Source: Portulaca oleracea (lineage: Eukaryota > Streptophyta > Magnoliopsida > Caryophyllales > Portulacaceae). Taken from it: a stretch of 64,000 nt of DNA. Below, one piece after another: positions 31,903-44,352 of this stretch. The DNA lies in NCBI GenBank assembly GCA_029582165.1, contig CM055886.1, positions 24,428,669-24,492,668 of the forward strand. Reading direction: 5' to 3'. The first letter of the stretch is position 1; every line of letters begins with the position of its first letter. The translations under genes and the position numbers were made by a program. The notes under the pieces are model-generated. The model saw nothing but the letters and a program-made list of their open reading frames with translations. It did no database searches and was not told the DNA's origin.

Positions 31903-34900
31903 ATGTACTACATTAGGAGCCAAGTTCATGCTGACCCTTTTTCCTCCTCCTCCACCACCTCACCACCCCCTCAACCACCCCTCTCCACCACTTCCACCAC
32001 CATGGACCACCACCAAGGGTGGTTCTCGTTAGCGAAATCCTTGACGTCGGCCTTGAGGGGTTTCCATGCTGGTTACTTTAGGATAACCTTGGCCCTAGGG
32101 TGCCAGGCTTTGTTGTGGAAGAGCCTCATTCAGCCTAGTTCCACCCACACCACCATAAACAACCCTCTCATCTACCACATCTTCAACCGCCTCCACCCCA
32201 TCACCTACATATCCCTGTGGTTGTTCACTTTCACAGTATTATCCCTCCTCTCTTTTTTCTTCCTCCTCCGCCTTGCTGTCCACTCCAACCTTGTTAAGGC
32301 GGAGTTTCAGCACCATGTAGGGGTGAATTACCTCTTTGCCCCTTGGATTTCCTGGCTCCTACTCTTGCAATGCGCTCCCATCGCGGGAGCGCAGCCAGGG
32401 AAGGCGACCTACCTAGGGCTCTGGTGGGCCCTGGTGACGCCCATGGTGGCACTAGACTTAAAAATATACGGCCAGTGGTTCACCACCAAAGGGCAAAGGT
32501 GTAATCTCACCGCAGTGGCCAACCCAACCAGCCACCTGACCGTGATCGGGAACCTAGTGGGGGCCCGGGCGGCCGCCCTCATGGGGTGGCACGAGGCAGC
32601 CATGGTGTTTTTCTCCCTAGGCATGGTCCACTACCTCGTCCTCTTTGTCACCCTCTACCAACGAATCGCCGGCGACAACAAGCTGCCCACCATGCACCGC
32701 CCGGCTTTCTCTCTCTTCTTTGCCACGCCAGCGGTCGCCAGCCTGGCATGGGCCGCCATTTCCGGAAGGTTTGACACGGCGGCCAAAATGCTCTTCTTTC
32801 TATCGCTCTTCCTGTTGACGTCCTTGGTAAGTAAGACTTTTGCGGCTTCTTTAATTCATTCAACGCATGGGTCAATTAAATAAATTACGTACGTTCGTAT
32901 TTTTTTTAATTGTTATTTTAATCTTGGAATTGTTTATGGTGTCTTTAGTTTGACGTAATGGAAATGAGAACGAAAGGAAGTAAACTCATTTCCAAAGGAT
33001 CGTGACTTTCAGACCTGGCAGTTTCTAATTTGAATATATTCACGCATAAAATACGTAGTTTAATAAACTAGTACTACTACCTTGAAAAATGTATGCAAAA
33101 CAAAAATGAAATAAAATGTGGGCTGAGTATTTGAGTACCAAAAAAAATCTACGAGTAAATACTCTGGTTTCTACGTAATTTGGCATCATTTTATTTGCCT
33201 AGCATGAGTACATTTATTCAATTCACACAGTACATTTATCAAATGAAAATTCACTTGATTTTTCCACACTCACATGTTTGTGTTTAAAAACCACATCTAA
33301 TACAAGAAACGCCAAGTTTTTCCTTTTGTTCCCCTTATATAGATACTAATACATTAAACATATAATTAAAGATTAAAAGGTATCTATCAGTATACGATGG
33401 TAATTGTTAAATCAAATATGATGTCAATTTTTATCCACAAATCAACTGTGATGTCAATTTTTATCCATAAATCAAGTGTGATGTCAATTTTTATCCATAC
33501 GTGATAAGCTTTTTTTTCTGGCAAAAACAATGTGCTTTATATATTACCACAATATATCCCAAACCCAAACGTAGGGTAAAACCAAGAATTTTAAGACCTA
33601 GGAGTAACTCAAGTAAACCAATGAAGCAAGCAAGAGGTATCCGAGAACTCCATAGTTTTAAAAAAAAAATAAAAAAAAAGAATTTCATCTATATATATGA
33701 GTATATAATATCCTCGAATTCTTCAATTTTTTATTATTTTTTTACATTGATAAGTCGGATCACCTACTGAATCCACACCCCATGCCACTCAAACTAAAGC
33801 TCATTCATCATAATATACAAGACGCTAAGTAAAAAACAGCTGTACGCTGATATTCTGTACGGCAGTTGTGTAATTGAAAAATTCATGCAGAAATCTGGCC
33901 TAATTCCTTGCCTCCAGTATGTGATACACGCATGTCATAAGATAAGCAGACGATATTTGCTTCTGATGCATGGAACTGTATCTAATTGTTCAGCTGTTCA
34001 TCCATATGATAAGCTATAATAATATATAAAATATGTGTCATTGTCAATCAACACTATCTAAATTTATGATTTGTTGATGTGATATATATCACTAACACAA
34101 GTTGATAAACTAGTCGTACACAAGATAAGCGAGTCAGAAATTCACAGCCGTTCATATATAGTTTGTATCCCAAATGAAGTGATAAGCAGTACGACTAATA
34201 AAATTGACTACTAATATTAAACCTAAATAACTACAGTATTGAATAAAAAATGGTGAATAAGTAGTAAATTAATTAATTAATTAATTAAAAAAGTGAGTCA
34301 TAAATTAACTTTGCCTCAACAATTACTAAAGTCTAAGGAGCTTTAATATTTTTAAAATCGGAAATGATAAATGTCTTGGAGAAGACACCTATTAAGTGTC
34401 TTCTTATGATACAAAATATATATATTTGTAAATTAAATTGAAAAAAAATTACATGAATGGCTCCTATAACTATGATAATATATATAAATGATATAAAATC
34501 ACACTTTTATACATATTTTTAAAAATTTACAAAAAGACGTCTAAAATATGCCCAACGGACGGGGTTCATTCGTTAGGGTGTCAATTTTAATTGTTGGCGT
34601 AGCCAACACGTTCCAAGCTTCTTATAATTGATAATTAATAATATTTGTCAAAAAATTTGAGGTTAAAATGATAATATGTATTAGTTTTATAAAAAGTAAT
34701 GGTAATTTGCGTTATGTTACGTTGCGGTAAGTTGCGTTGCGTTTGGATGTGTTAACACATAAAAGAACGAGGCTGCAAAATACTCCCTCCGTCCCATTTA
34801 ATTTGTCCAGTTTATTTTTCTACGGTTTTCCATGCGATACTTTGACCGTTAATTTCTCACGTTTTATCTTAGCAAAATTAATAATATTGCATTTAGGTAA

Positions 34901-37823
34901 AAATATTTTTGATCATTAATCTATTAGTGGTAGTCTTATATAATAACTCAATATATAATTTCATAAATTAATGGTCAAAATTTAAAAAATTTGACCTAAT
35001 TAATCAAACATAAATAATTTATTTAAAACGATGTGGAGTAAATTATTAATCATCTTACCGCAAGAGACATGTAATTGTGGTTAATATTTTATGGTTGAAT
35101 GTTCATTGGATACTGACAACACATAGAATTTGATGGTCCAGTATTGTCAAAGTACAAATTGAAAAAAGGTACACAATACCATAAAAGGGCGCACGAATTG
35201 ACTAACTTATTAGCCTCTTTTTGGTGGCATGCGGGAGAATTAGGTGAATTAAGTACAACTCGAATTAACTTTTGTAAGAGAGACTGCTTGCAAATGACTT
35301 GTGGATAGTGGGGAGGATTCTAAGTAAGTTTGCAACCATGCATACAGCTAAGGCGGCTGGCTTAAAAACAAACCCAATTCTACAAATTGAATTCACAAAG
35401 TAATTGCCTAAGTCATTTGGGGTAGAAATCGATCGGTCATAAAGTGGTCTCTGCTGCAAGTGGGAAAACAATGTTTTGTCAACAGTTTAGTATTCAATGT
35501 TGTACCAAGTCAGTATATTTGTTCTACTACTAATTATATCAAGATTATTCTAGACTGCAAGGAATTACAAAATCAAGTTTGATTTCTCTACATATAAAGT
35601 AAATGATTCGTATTGATTCTCCGTCTACAAGTTGTTAGATTTGTTTGATCATCTTATCTTTGAAAAATTTTAAGGTGGTCCAATTTTTTTTCAACTACGT
35701 TAGTCGATCAATGTGAACCATTGATCTATTAAGAATTAATCTGAACCATTAATTTATTTTTGGAAGCCACATATAATAAAATCTTTGTGAAATTTTTTAA
35801 ATATTCTTTCTATACTCATGACAAAATTAAAATAAATATTGTCAAAATCTTTTAAATATTTTTTCTATATTCATCATAAAAGAAAAGGAAATAATACATT
35901 ATATCATTAAAATCATATTGTATATCGTATAAATTGAATTACAGACTGTTGCAATGCCATTGATGGAGCTTATTACACTCCATCATCATTCATCAATCTA
36001 ATTTATAATTAAACTTGATCAAGATTGTATAACTCCTTACTAATCACCTCCATATATTATCAAATACTTTTTTGTGACAAAGCCTATTGCAATACCATTG
36101 ACATAAATTTGAGGGGAAAAAGATGAAGTTGGAGGGATGTCATTGCAGAGCAATTTTGAAGGGGATGATAACTATGGTTTGTTATAAATTTATTTAAAGG
36201 CCAATAAATGCAAAAAACACAATATTTATATTCCATGATAAAATGATAAAACATACTACCTTTTTGATGAAGCAAATAATAATTTACTTGAATATATAAT
36301 TAATTTGCTTTATCATTATTAATTAAATTATTATATAGATATTTATATTTCATGATAAAATTAGTGTAAAAGTAAATATTAATTAGAAATTGTAGTAAGT
36401 TATTAGCAAGAACGTATGATTTGAGGCTCAAACTACAATCTTGAGACATCTATGTACAAACCTACACAGTAGCCATTGGAATTGCACTACCTTGTACTCC
36501 GTAATTGATTGTTGTCAAATTAAATACATAATGGCTTATAAATAATACATAAAGTTAGCACTTTTTCTATTTTTTGACGGAAACTTGCAATCTTATGGAG
36601 GATTTTAAAAGATTTTTTATGGAAATTAAATTATTTGCTAAAGATTGCATTAATAAAATTAATAAAATAATAAAAATTAAATTAACGGTTAAGATTATTT
36701 TATTTACAATTAATGGTTAATATTCAATTTAACTATGTTAGTAAAAAAAAAAAAGTTGACTACCACAGACCTTCCCCTTATCTTTATGTATTAGCTTTTT
36801 GTTGACAAGTAGTTTTTTATAAAGAAAAATATGCATACATAAATTTATTTAATTTCTAACATATAATCATATAGTTTATCTATATGTGCATCATTTTGAA
36901 CTTGGACAGAAATCAAGTACAAAGGTTGTATTATACTCTTAATGACAAAATTATTATTTATTTTGACATTTCATAGTCTTTAATATAATACTTTAGTGAT
37001 CAATTTCTAAGAATATAAATAAATCAAATCTAAACCTAAAATATAATCCATACTGCCAAAGAGGTTTTGGTGTACTACTTATACCAATTAAATTATACTT
37101 TTATGAAAGTATATTACTAGTTTCACAAATCCTACTTCATGACTTGTAACTAAAAATTTACGAACTTTTATTTCTAAGTTATGACTAGTTTCATGAAAAA
37201 ACGATCCTGCTCCCGGGCTCACGGTCTCCCACCCCTAGTTTCATATCAATTATAAACTATATAAAGTAACTTTTAAAGAATTGACTCACAGTTTACAAAC
37301 TTTAACCTTTAATATTCAACTTATGCATAATTGGGATGTGGGAATGTACCATGTAAGAAAGGAAAAAAAAACACAAAAATGAAACCAGTTATAACCCACA
37401 TGTATCATGCACGTATGTATGAAGATAACACAAATGCACAGTTGTACTTATCAAATAATTATTTACCAATTAGTTATATACATTGTACTGATCATAAATA
37501 CTAACTAGGAGGATCCATGCATATAAATGAATGTACAGGCATGCAGGCCAAGTCTATTCAAAAGGGCAATGAAGAGTTACAACGTGACATGGTGGGCATA
37601 CCCATACACAGTCACAATGGTGGCAATAACAGCCACAGAATACGCAGAAGAAGTTGAGGACAGAGCAGCAGACGTACTAATGATAGGGTTATCAGCCTTG
37701 TCAATGGTACTCACATTTCTGTTGCTTCTCGTCACCTTTTTCAACGCATGTAAACCACTCCCAACCATTTTCGAAAATAGCATTGATGATCAGCACCAGC
37801 AACAGCTACCTACCACTGTCTAA
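31903..37823 (+). CDS. SLAH1-like: S-type anion channel, SLAH1/SLAH4-like (two exons)
   Basis: The CDS joins 31903-32826 and 37539-37823 (402 aa). The introns start gtaagt and end tacag, phase 0. It belongs to the TDT/SLAC1 family: plasma-membrane channels with ten helices that pass chloride or nitrate. The short SLAH1/SLAH4 branch lacks the long N-terminus of SLAC1 and in Arabidopsis works with SLAH3 in root chloride loading. Diagnostic stretches are LRGFHAGYFRI, VGVNYLFAPWISWLLLLQ, LKIYGQWFTTKG, GMVHYLVLFVTLYQR and AKMLFFLSLF in exon 1, then CRPSLFKRAMKSYNVTWWAYP and TEYAEEV in exon 2. The conserved phenylalanines in the MLFFLSLF helix include the probable pore gate. The first ~33 residues are Ser/Thr/Pro-rich. 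A second ATG (32002) has a stronger context (accATGg) and would give 369 aa, nearer the usual family length. No disabling change is seen. Confidence 0.93.
33420..33500 (+). repeat. 30-bp tandem repeat, about 2.7 copies
   Basis: 'gatgtcaatttttatcca' recurs at 33420, 33450 and 33480 with small changes between copies. It is intronic. Confidence 0.9.
34781..35040. mobile_element. Stowaway-like MITE in the SLAH intron
   Basis: The left end is TACTCCCTCCGTCCCATTTA; the right end is weaker ('cgatgtggagta'). The length of 260 bp and AT richness fit Stowaway, but the right TIR is diverged. Confidence 0.6.
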
Positions 37824-38195
37824 GGGAACAAATTAAGGGAGTGTACGTCCTTTACGTACCCAACAATTACATCAGAGTCGGACTAGTTTTCTTGGGTAGT
37901 CCAATCAAATTTTGTTAATTTTTGTGTTTTCTTGGAGTTTAGGGGGGTAATTAGGACATCGTTTACGTATATGGAATCATCTTCATTTGTTTCTGGGTTT
38001 ATCTTCTTCTTTTATTAATTAGGTGGGGAGTTGTTGAGTATGTAGAGGGTGGGATGTAATTGTAAAAGTGATGCATGATTTTCATCGATGATACCTTGTC
38101 GAGTTATCAAGGTTGAGGTGCATAATATATACTTATGGGAGCTCTTACTTCAATTTCATAATAGTTGCATTGAAGTACGATTGTCTCATTACATA
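37824..38195 (+). other. 3' flank and probable 3' UTR of the SLAH-like gene
   Basis: No ORF. T-rich upstream elements lie near 37910-38020. I see no canonical AATAAA close to the stop codon, which is common in plants. Confidence 0.45.
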
Positions 38196-38468
38196 CTCCC
38201 TCCGTCATTTTTTAAGTGTCACATTACCTAACTTTACAAAACCAATGCTCATTGGAAACAGAGTAAAAAGTTTGTGTATGGACAAATATACCCTTCCACT
38301 AATTTCAATGTAAAGAGAGTAATGAAGGAGAATTTTAAAAGGTAAATAAAACTCAAGTCCATTAATTAAGGATAATTTGGGTTTTTTGATTATTGGAATT
38401 GTAAAATTGACAAATAAAAAGGGACAAGGTAGTTAAAAAAATTCACACTTAAAAAGGGATGGAGGGAC
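38196..38468. mobile_element. Stowaway-type MITE with TA duplication
   Basis: The termini CTCCCTCCGTCATTTTTTAAGTG and the mirrored 'cacttaaaaagggatggagggac' pair well, and TA flanks both sides (38194-38195; 38469-38470). The element is 273 bp with no ORF. Confidence 0.85.
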
Positions 38469-40237
38469 TATATTTTTTCATGAGATATAAAATAAAAGGA
38501 TTTTTTCAAACACAACCTTATTTATATGTGTTGAGTTACTTTTAGTATATATAATTAATATTATTTTTATGTAAGATAAAATTGATAAATTAATTTTGAT
38601 AAAAAGGTTCTCGAATTGAAAATACTCATCATGTTATTAATTATGTTAATTGTGATTAGAGAGACAAGATATTAATTGACTTGATTATGATTATTACTTA
38701 AATATTTCAAGGCTATAATTAATATCAATAATATCTAATTGAACTTAAAAAAGATATTTGTATCATATAAGTTACCTTATTAAAAAGAGGATTTCTTAAT
38801 TAGAATATATGTACATGCATAATCATCCAAGTAGTGTCTAAGTACATATATGATTTGCCTTGATTGCCTTCCATGGTACATAGCACATAGAAAGGGTTAG
38901 AATTGAATTAGCCCCAATTCTTTTCTGCGGTTCCACACCGCATTTGTCATATTTTTCCACACTTAATTATCACAATCTTTCTATATAATAATTGTTCTTA
39001 TTCTCAAAAGAAAATGTAAAACCTCTTTTAGTAACTACACTTATAACTTTTCGGGGACAATAATGAAAAATTTTTAAAAAATAAAATTTTAAAAAACTTC
39101 AAGGTAAAAATATTAAGATAGTTTTGATACTAACAAACTATAATTTCAAAATTTTTTGGGTCCATTGACATACAACAAAATAAAAATTATTATCATCTAT
39201 TAAATATATTAAAACACAAGCTCCTAAGGAAAATCCAAACTTAAAAGAAATAATTTAGAAGGTTTGGCGAATTCCAAAGCTAATCCCAAACCTACATAAT
39301 TTATTACTACATTCATAAATATAATATTAATAAAAATGAAAAAGAAATACCTAAAGTCATACATAAGTTATCAATAGTTAATACACACACAATTAAAATA
39401 TTTTAAATTTTTTCTAAAAAGAAAAAGAAATACATAAGGTCATACATAGATAAATTACCAATATCTAATACAAAACTAGAACAATTTTTACTTTTCCTTT
39501 CATCAATTTATTATTATAATATTATGACCAGAACCTTAGAAATAAAATATAATAATAAATACTAAAGTAAAATTTTCATGAAAAAAGTATACTATTGTTT
39601 CGTATTCTTTTTAATAACTATCTTAGAAAATAAAATTTTTATTGAAACTACTATATATATTTTTCATAAAAAAATTCAAATTATATGTAAGCTACCAAAA
39701 AAAAAATTAGTATAAAATTATTCTAGAAAATCAACTCAAATGATAGTTTATTCCATAAAAAATAATATTTTTATAAAATTAGATTAATAATTAGTATAAA
39801 ATTACTCTAGAAAATAAACAACGTAAAATTATTGAAAACTTACATGTGCTTCACAGTTCACACGGGATATTAGAGACTAATTTAATTGTTAAAACTACAC
39901 AGTTCACACGGGATATTAGAGACTAATTTAATTGTTAAAACTTAAGATCGATTATTAGAATTCAATTTTCCTTTCCCACGTAACTTTAATTTGGTCATAC
40001 GCATTTCACCATCATCACTATTTTATTGGCTGGTTTATTAGTGTCAACAAACAGGAAGAGGGATTTGTCATATGACTTTCCCGCTGTTTTTTTCGTTTGG
40101 CGGATGTGAAAAGTCATTCATTTCTATTATTAGCTGTTGTGAATATATGATCTTCATTTAATTAAATACAGCTATGACGCACAAATCAAAATGTTAATGT
40201 ATGGACAATCTTAGTCTAATTAAATTAGAATTTGAAT
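38469..40237. other. AT-rich stretch without a gene
   Basis: No supported gene. The only clear structure is the 46-bp tandem duplication at 39853-39944. Confidence 0.5.
39853..39944 (+). repeat. Tandem duplication of 46 bp
   Basis: 'acagttcacacgggatatta' and the following 26 bases occur twice head to tail, essentially identical, which suggests a recent slippage or repair duplication. Confidence 0.9.
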
Positions 40238-40495
40238 ACTATTACTTCTGTCCCTGATTAATTGTCCATAAAACTAATTTTACAAAACCAAAAAAATATA
40301 GGGAATGGAGCAAAAACTTTATATATTGCCGAAAATATCCTCGAAAATATCATTGGAAAGGTATAAGAAGTGCATTTATTAGGGATAAAAGGAGGTATTA
40401 TAGTTATTGAAAATGTAAAAGTTAGGTAATTAGACAAATAAAAAGGGACGTAGAAATTAGTTAATTGGACAAATAAAAAGGGACGGAGGTAGTAC
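40238..40495. mobile_element. Stowaway-like MITE with duplicated right end
   Basis: The left end 'tattacttctgtccctgatt' faces 'ggacaaataaaaagggacgg' at the right. The right terminal ~36 bp is duplicated in tandem ('gacaaataaaaagggacg' near 40433 and 40469). Confidence 0.7.
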
Positions 40496-40756
40496 TATTT
40501 TCAACGGAGAAAATAAACTTGAAAAATAAATTCACTTTTTTTATTATTGAAAGTCAAAAGATTTAGATAGACAAGAATAAAGACCGCGAAAACGCAGCAA
40601 GAAAGAATGCAATGACAACAACCAATAAGAAATCACATGACCAAACCAAAAACAAATAGCACAAAAAAATAAATTCACTTAGTCATCATATTGTCATTGA
40701 ATATTCCCTCATTAAGGGCATGTTGCTTAGGTGATTTGTTAACCTACATTTGTACT

Positions 40757-41002
40757 ACTTTCATCTCTAAATGAGTGTCAAATTTCCTAACTACGTTATT
40801 CCTTTTAGTTTGTCAAATTACCTAATTTTTTCATTTTCAATAACCATAATACAAATTCTACCCTTAATAAGTATATTTTTACCTCATTTCAAGAATATTA
40901 TAAGGGTATTTTTGACAATTTGAAAACCTTTTACCCCATTCCCCATGTTTATTGGTTTTGATTAGTTAGTTTTTTGACATACAATTAAGGACGAAGGTAA
41001 TA
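40757..41002. mobile_element. Stowaway-like MITE, diverged
   Basis: The left end 'tttcatctctaaatgagtgt' and the right end 'acaattaaggacgaaggtaa' are imperfect inverted repeats of the CTCCCTCCGTCC family. The length is ~245 bp. No ORF. Confidence 0.6.
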
Positions 41003-41261
41003 CTTATTTGCACCAATTAACTTCCATTATCCTGCATCAACCTATATTTAATCACACCAACTTTCATTTACTCACGCTCAATCTAAAAATTAATTATCTT
41101 AATAAATATTAATATTTACAAATTTTATGAATTTTTATCTCAACAAGTAATATTTTCATATGGTTACAAAGTTAAAAATATTCATGTAAATTTTAATTTA
41201 ATGTAATTTCATATATCAGAAAAGATTTAAAGAGAGGATTAGCATGATTCATTTAATATAA

Positions 41262-42341
41262 GAACTAATAAGATATACCTCCCCCAAAGTTTTATAAAAT
41301 GAGGATTTTATCCTCCATATTTGAGAAATCTTCATGACCCAACCTAACAAATACTATTTATGATATTAATTTTATATACTTTTTCAGATTTATACTTAGT
41401 AAACACAAATGGTGAAAATTTCAATTTACCCTTATTTAAAATTTTTTCTTTCCCCAACCCAACCCCTCCCCCTCGTTTGGATTATTTTGTTAGCCACTAA
41501 AACCCAAAACCCCAACCTTCAGACTCCAGTTGTTCCGCATCAATCTTCATATGCTCTTTGTTTTTCTGCAGTGTTTCAGCAACAGGTCAATAAAGGTTTA
41601 TTGAATAATATTGCTGATGAAAACTTGATACTAGCTACGTAGTATGCATTTCCTATTCGGAATGTCAAGGGCTTTTTTTTTTTTTGTTTAATAAAAGATA
41701 TTTGCAGGCCAAAATAAATCAAGTGAACTCATACTCTGTAATTCAACAGTGGAACTAACACTTCATCCTTTGATTCTTGGTCACCAAAAATCGAAATTTA
41801 ATTTCTACACCCTAACTATAACAGTAAAACACATTTTTGCATCCAAAAAATTCAAACTTTAAAACTGAAATTCAAAAAAAATGGATGAATCACTCCCTGA
41901 GTAATTGATTCCCCGAGTAAACACCGTCAAAATTCGATCTCTTTTCCACCATAGATGCCATGGAACCACCACTAACCCACCGTTTCTCCACAATTTCCGG
42001 CAAACCCTAATTCGATGACATTGTATCTCGTTTGATACCGCTGTCGTTCGGTTTCAGTGTTACAGGGGAAGAAGGAGAATTGCAAGAGAGGCACCCAAAA
42101 CAAACGCATATTCAATTCAATAATTATGAGGACACTTTGGTCTTTTTAATTTCAATTTTGAGGGTATTTTCGTCAAACCAAATAAAACTACAAGAGCAAA
42201 CATGTCCAAGTCGTTAACTAATCGGAAAAGTATATATTTATGTAAACAGTAAATGTTAAGTTTGGCAATTGACATTTCTCAAAAATTGAGAGTGAAATCC
42301 TCATTTTACAAAACTTTGGGGGATGTATATGTTATTAGTTC
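41262..42341. mobile_element. Non-autonomous MULE (1080 bp) with 10-bp TSD
   Basis: Terminal inverted repeats of ~75 bp (GAACTAATAAGATATACCTC and its mirror 'catatacatcccccaaagtt' on the reverse strand) are flanked by the perfect repeat TTTAATATAA at 41252-41261 and 42342-42351. This TSD length fits Mutator. The interior has two less AT-rich patches (about 41445-41645 and 41935-42080), which could be captured gene pieces (Pack-MULE); I do not recognise them. Confidence 0.85.
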
Positions 42342-42994
42342 TTTAATATAACATGTGAATGGTCGACAGGGGAAAATAAGAACATATTGTTGTGTGATCC
42401 TCAAGGGAGGGGTAAAAATTCTATTATTGTTAAAAAATTAGTTGATTTAAATTTAAACTTAAAATTCAGTTTATTTTTCTTTTACCATGTTTAAAATTTC
42501 ACAAAACACTTCGAATAACAATTAGTCATTTACGGAGTAATTCATTACCATGTTCAAGATTTCAAAAAGCGTGGAACGATGTCGACTAGTGATAAAAAAA
42601 GTCTTCAATTTTTATCATTCTTCACTTGTAATGAAAATTGAAAGGATATTTCGTGGTGTTAAAAAAAAAACACTTGGAAACCAAATCCATATTAATTATA
42701 GCGAGTTGCACACTACATAACTTCTCAGAATGCGACATAAATGAATACCAATTTCAGAAAGACCAAATAATACTATAACTACTTCCAACGTTACAATCTA
42801 TTATAACTCGAAATAGAGAAACTATGAATCAATTTAGGATGAATTACGTGAATCAATTACATGGTATCAATAAAAATATGTAGTTTGTACGAAATGAATA
42901 TTATGAATATGATTTTTATGTATTTCTCAATTTTATACGTAATTATGAAAATTCGTAATAATTGTAATTTATATATATAACTATATAAAATACA
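42342..42994. other. AT-rich stretch without a gene
   Basis: No supported feature. Its right part (42560-42900) is faintly mirrored by 43380-43720: 'gtcttcaatttttatcattcttc' faces 'gaagaatgataaaaattaaagac'. Inverted duplication may therefore extend beyond the foldback element that starts at 42995. Confidence 0.45.
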
Positions 42995-43011
42995 AGGGCT
43001 TGTTCTTTAGA

Positions 43012-43110
43012 GCAATTGAAAAAGTACAGTTTGCAAGTGAATGCAGGTTGGTAAATGTAAGTGCATGTTGGTGCAGGCTGGTGCGGGTAGATGCAGGTTA
43101 GTGAAGGTTG
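43012..43110 (+). repeat. Minisatellite on 'tgcaggttggtgcagg'
   Basis: Degenerate ~10-12-bp units occupy 43012-43110. A second block in the same orientation is at about 44003-44100, and a third in inverted orientation ('acctgcaccatcctgcacct') at about 44224-44335. Confidence 0.7.
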
Positions 43111-44352
43111 CACATGCTGGATAATGTAAATGTAGGTGAAATAATGTAAGTGTAAGTTATTATAATTTTTTTTCAAACCATAAGTTGTTGCAAGTAAGGA
43201 ACTTTTTTATGACGTTTTTATTACCGTATTAATTAATATTTATATAGTTATATATTGAAAAATTACAATTATTACTAGTTTTTATAATTATGTGTAAAAT
43301 TAAGAAAATACATACTAAAATTATATTCATAATATGCATTATATACAAACTACATAATTTTTTTCAATGACATGTTATTTGTCAAACTTTCGCATATTTC
43401 ATTCTAGCATTGAGTCATTTGCATCTCTATTTCGAGTATCATATATTGCGACGTTTGGGATAGTTACAATATCAGTTAGTTTTCCAATTCTGAAATTGGT
43501 ACCCCTTTTTAGTGTATTTTGATGAAGTTATCTATAATTATATGAATTTGGCATTATTTGGGTACTTGACGCATTCTGTATTTCAATATGTTCCAAGTGT
43601 TTTTTAAAACTCTAAGTGTCATCATTTCAATGGTCATTCTAAGTGAAGAATGATAAAAATTAAAGACTCATTATCGCGAGTAGCGTCTACGCTTTTTAAA
43701 ATCTTGAACATGATAACAGACTTCACTATCCGTGTATGGAGTTAAATATCTAATAGAGTTTGGATATACGGAATAAGCTAAGTAATATTTTCGTAATCAT
43801 ATAAAATGAAAATTAAACATTAGAGATATTAAATTAATTTTGGTAATCCTCTAATTTAGTTTTTTTGTAAACGAAATTATTAATTTAAAAGTTCACATGA
43901 GTATTTTAATTTTGTAAAGCGTATTAAATATTACTTATTGAGATAAAAAGAATTAATAAAATTGGTAAATGTTAATATATATTAAGATAGTTTTTAAATT
44001 GAATGTGGGTAGGTGTAGGTTGGTACATGCAAGTGTTGGTTGGTGTATGTTGACGTAGGTTGCTGCAGATATATACAGGTAAGTGCGGGTGTAGGTTGAC
44101 AAATGGCCTAAAGAACAGGCCCTAACTATTATGGTAATAACAACATCATCAAAAGTTTCTAAATTGCAATAACTTACGGTTTGAAAAACAAAATTGCAAT
44201 AACATTACACATACATTGTCCCACCTGCATTAATATTTACGCTATCCAACTTGCACCAAGTTGCACTAACCTGCATCAAGCTATATTAACCTGCACCATC
44301 CTGCACCTACCTATACCAACATGTACTCACTTGTAAACCGCGTTTTTCCAAC

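Larger units (their letters stand above)
32827..37538 (+). other. 4.7-kb intron of the SLAH-like gene
   Basis: The donor gtaagt at 32827 follows codon 308, and the acceptor tacag ends at 37538. The intron is AT-rich with no supported gene. It holds a 30-bp triple repeat (33420-33500), a Stowaway-like MITE (34781-35040) and short simple repeats. It is long for this family, and MITE insertion explains only a little of it. Confidence 0.85.
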
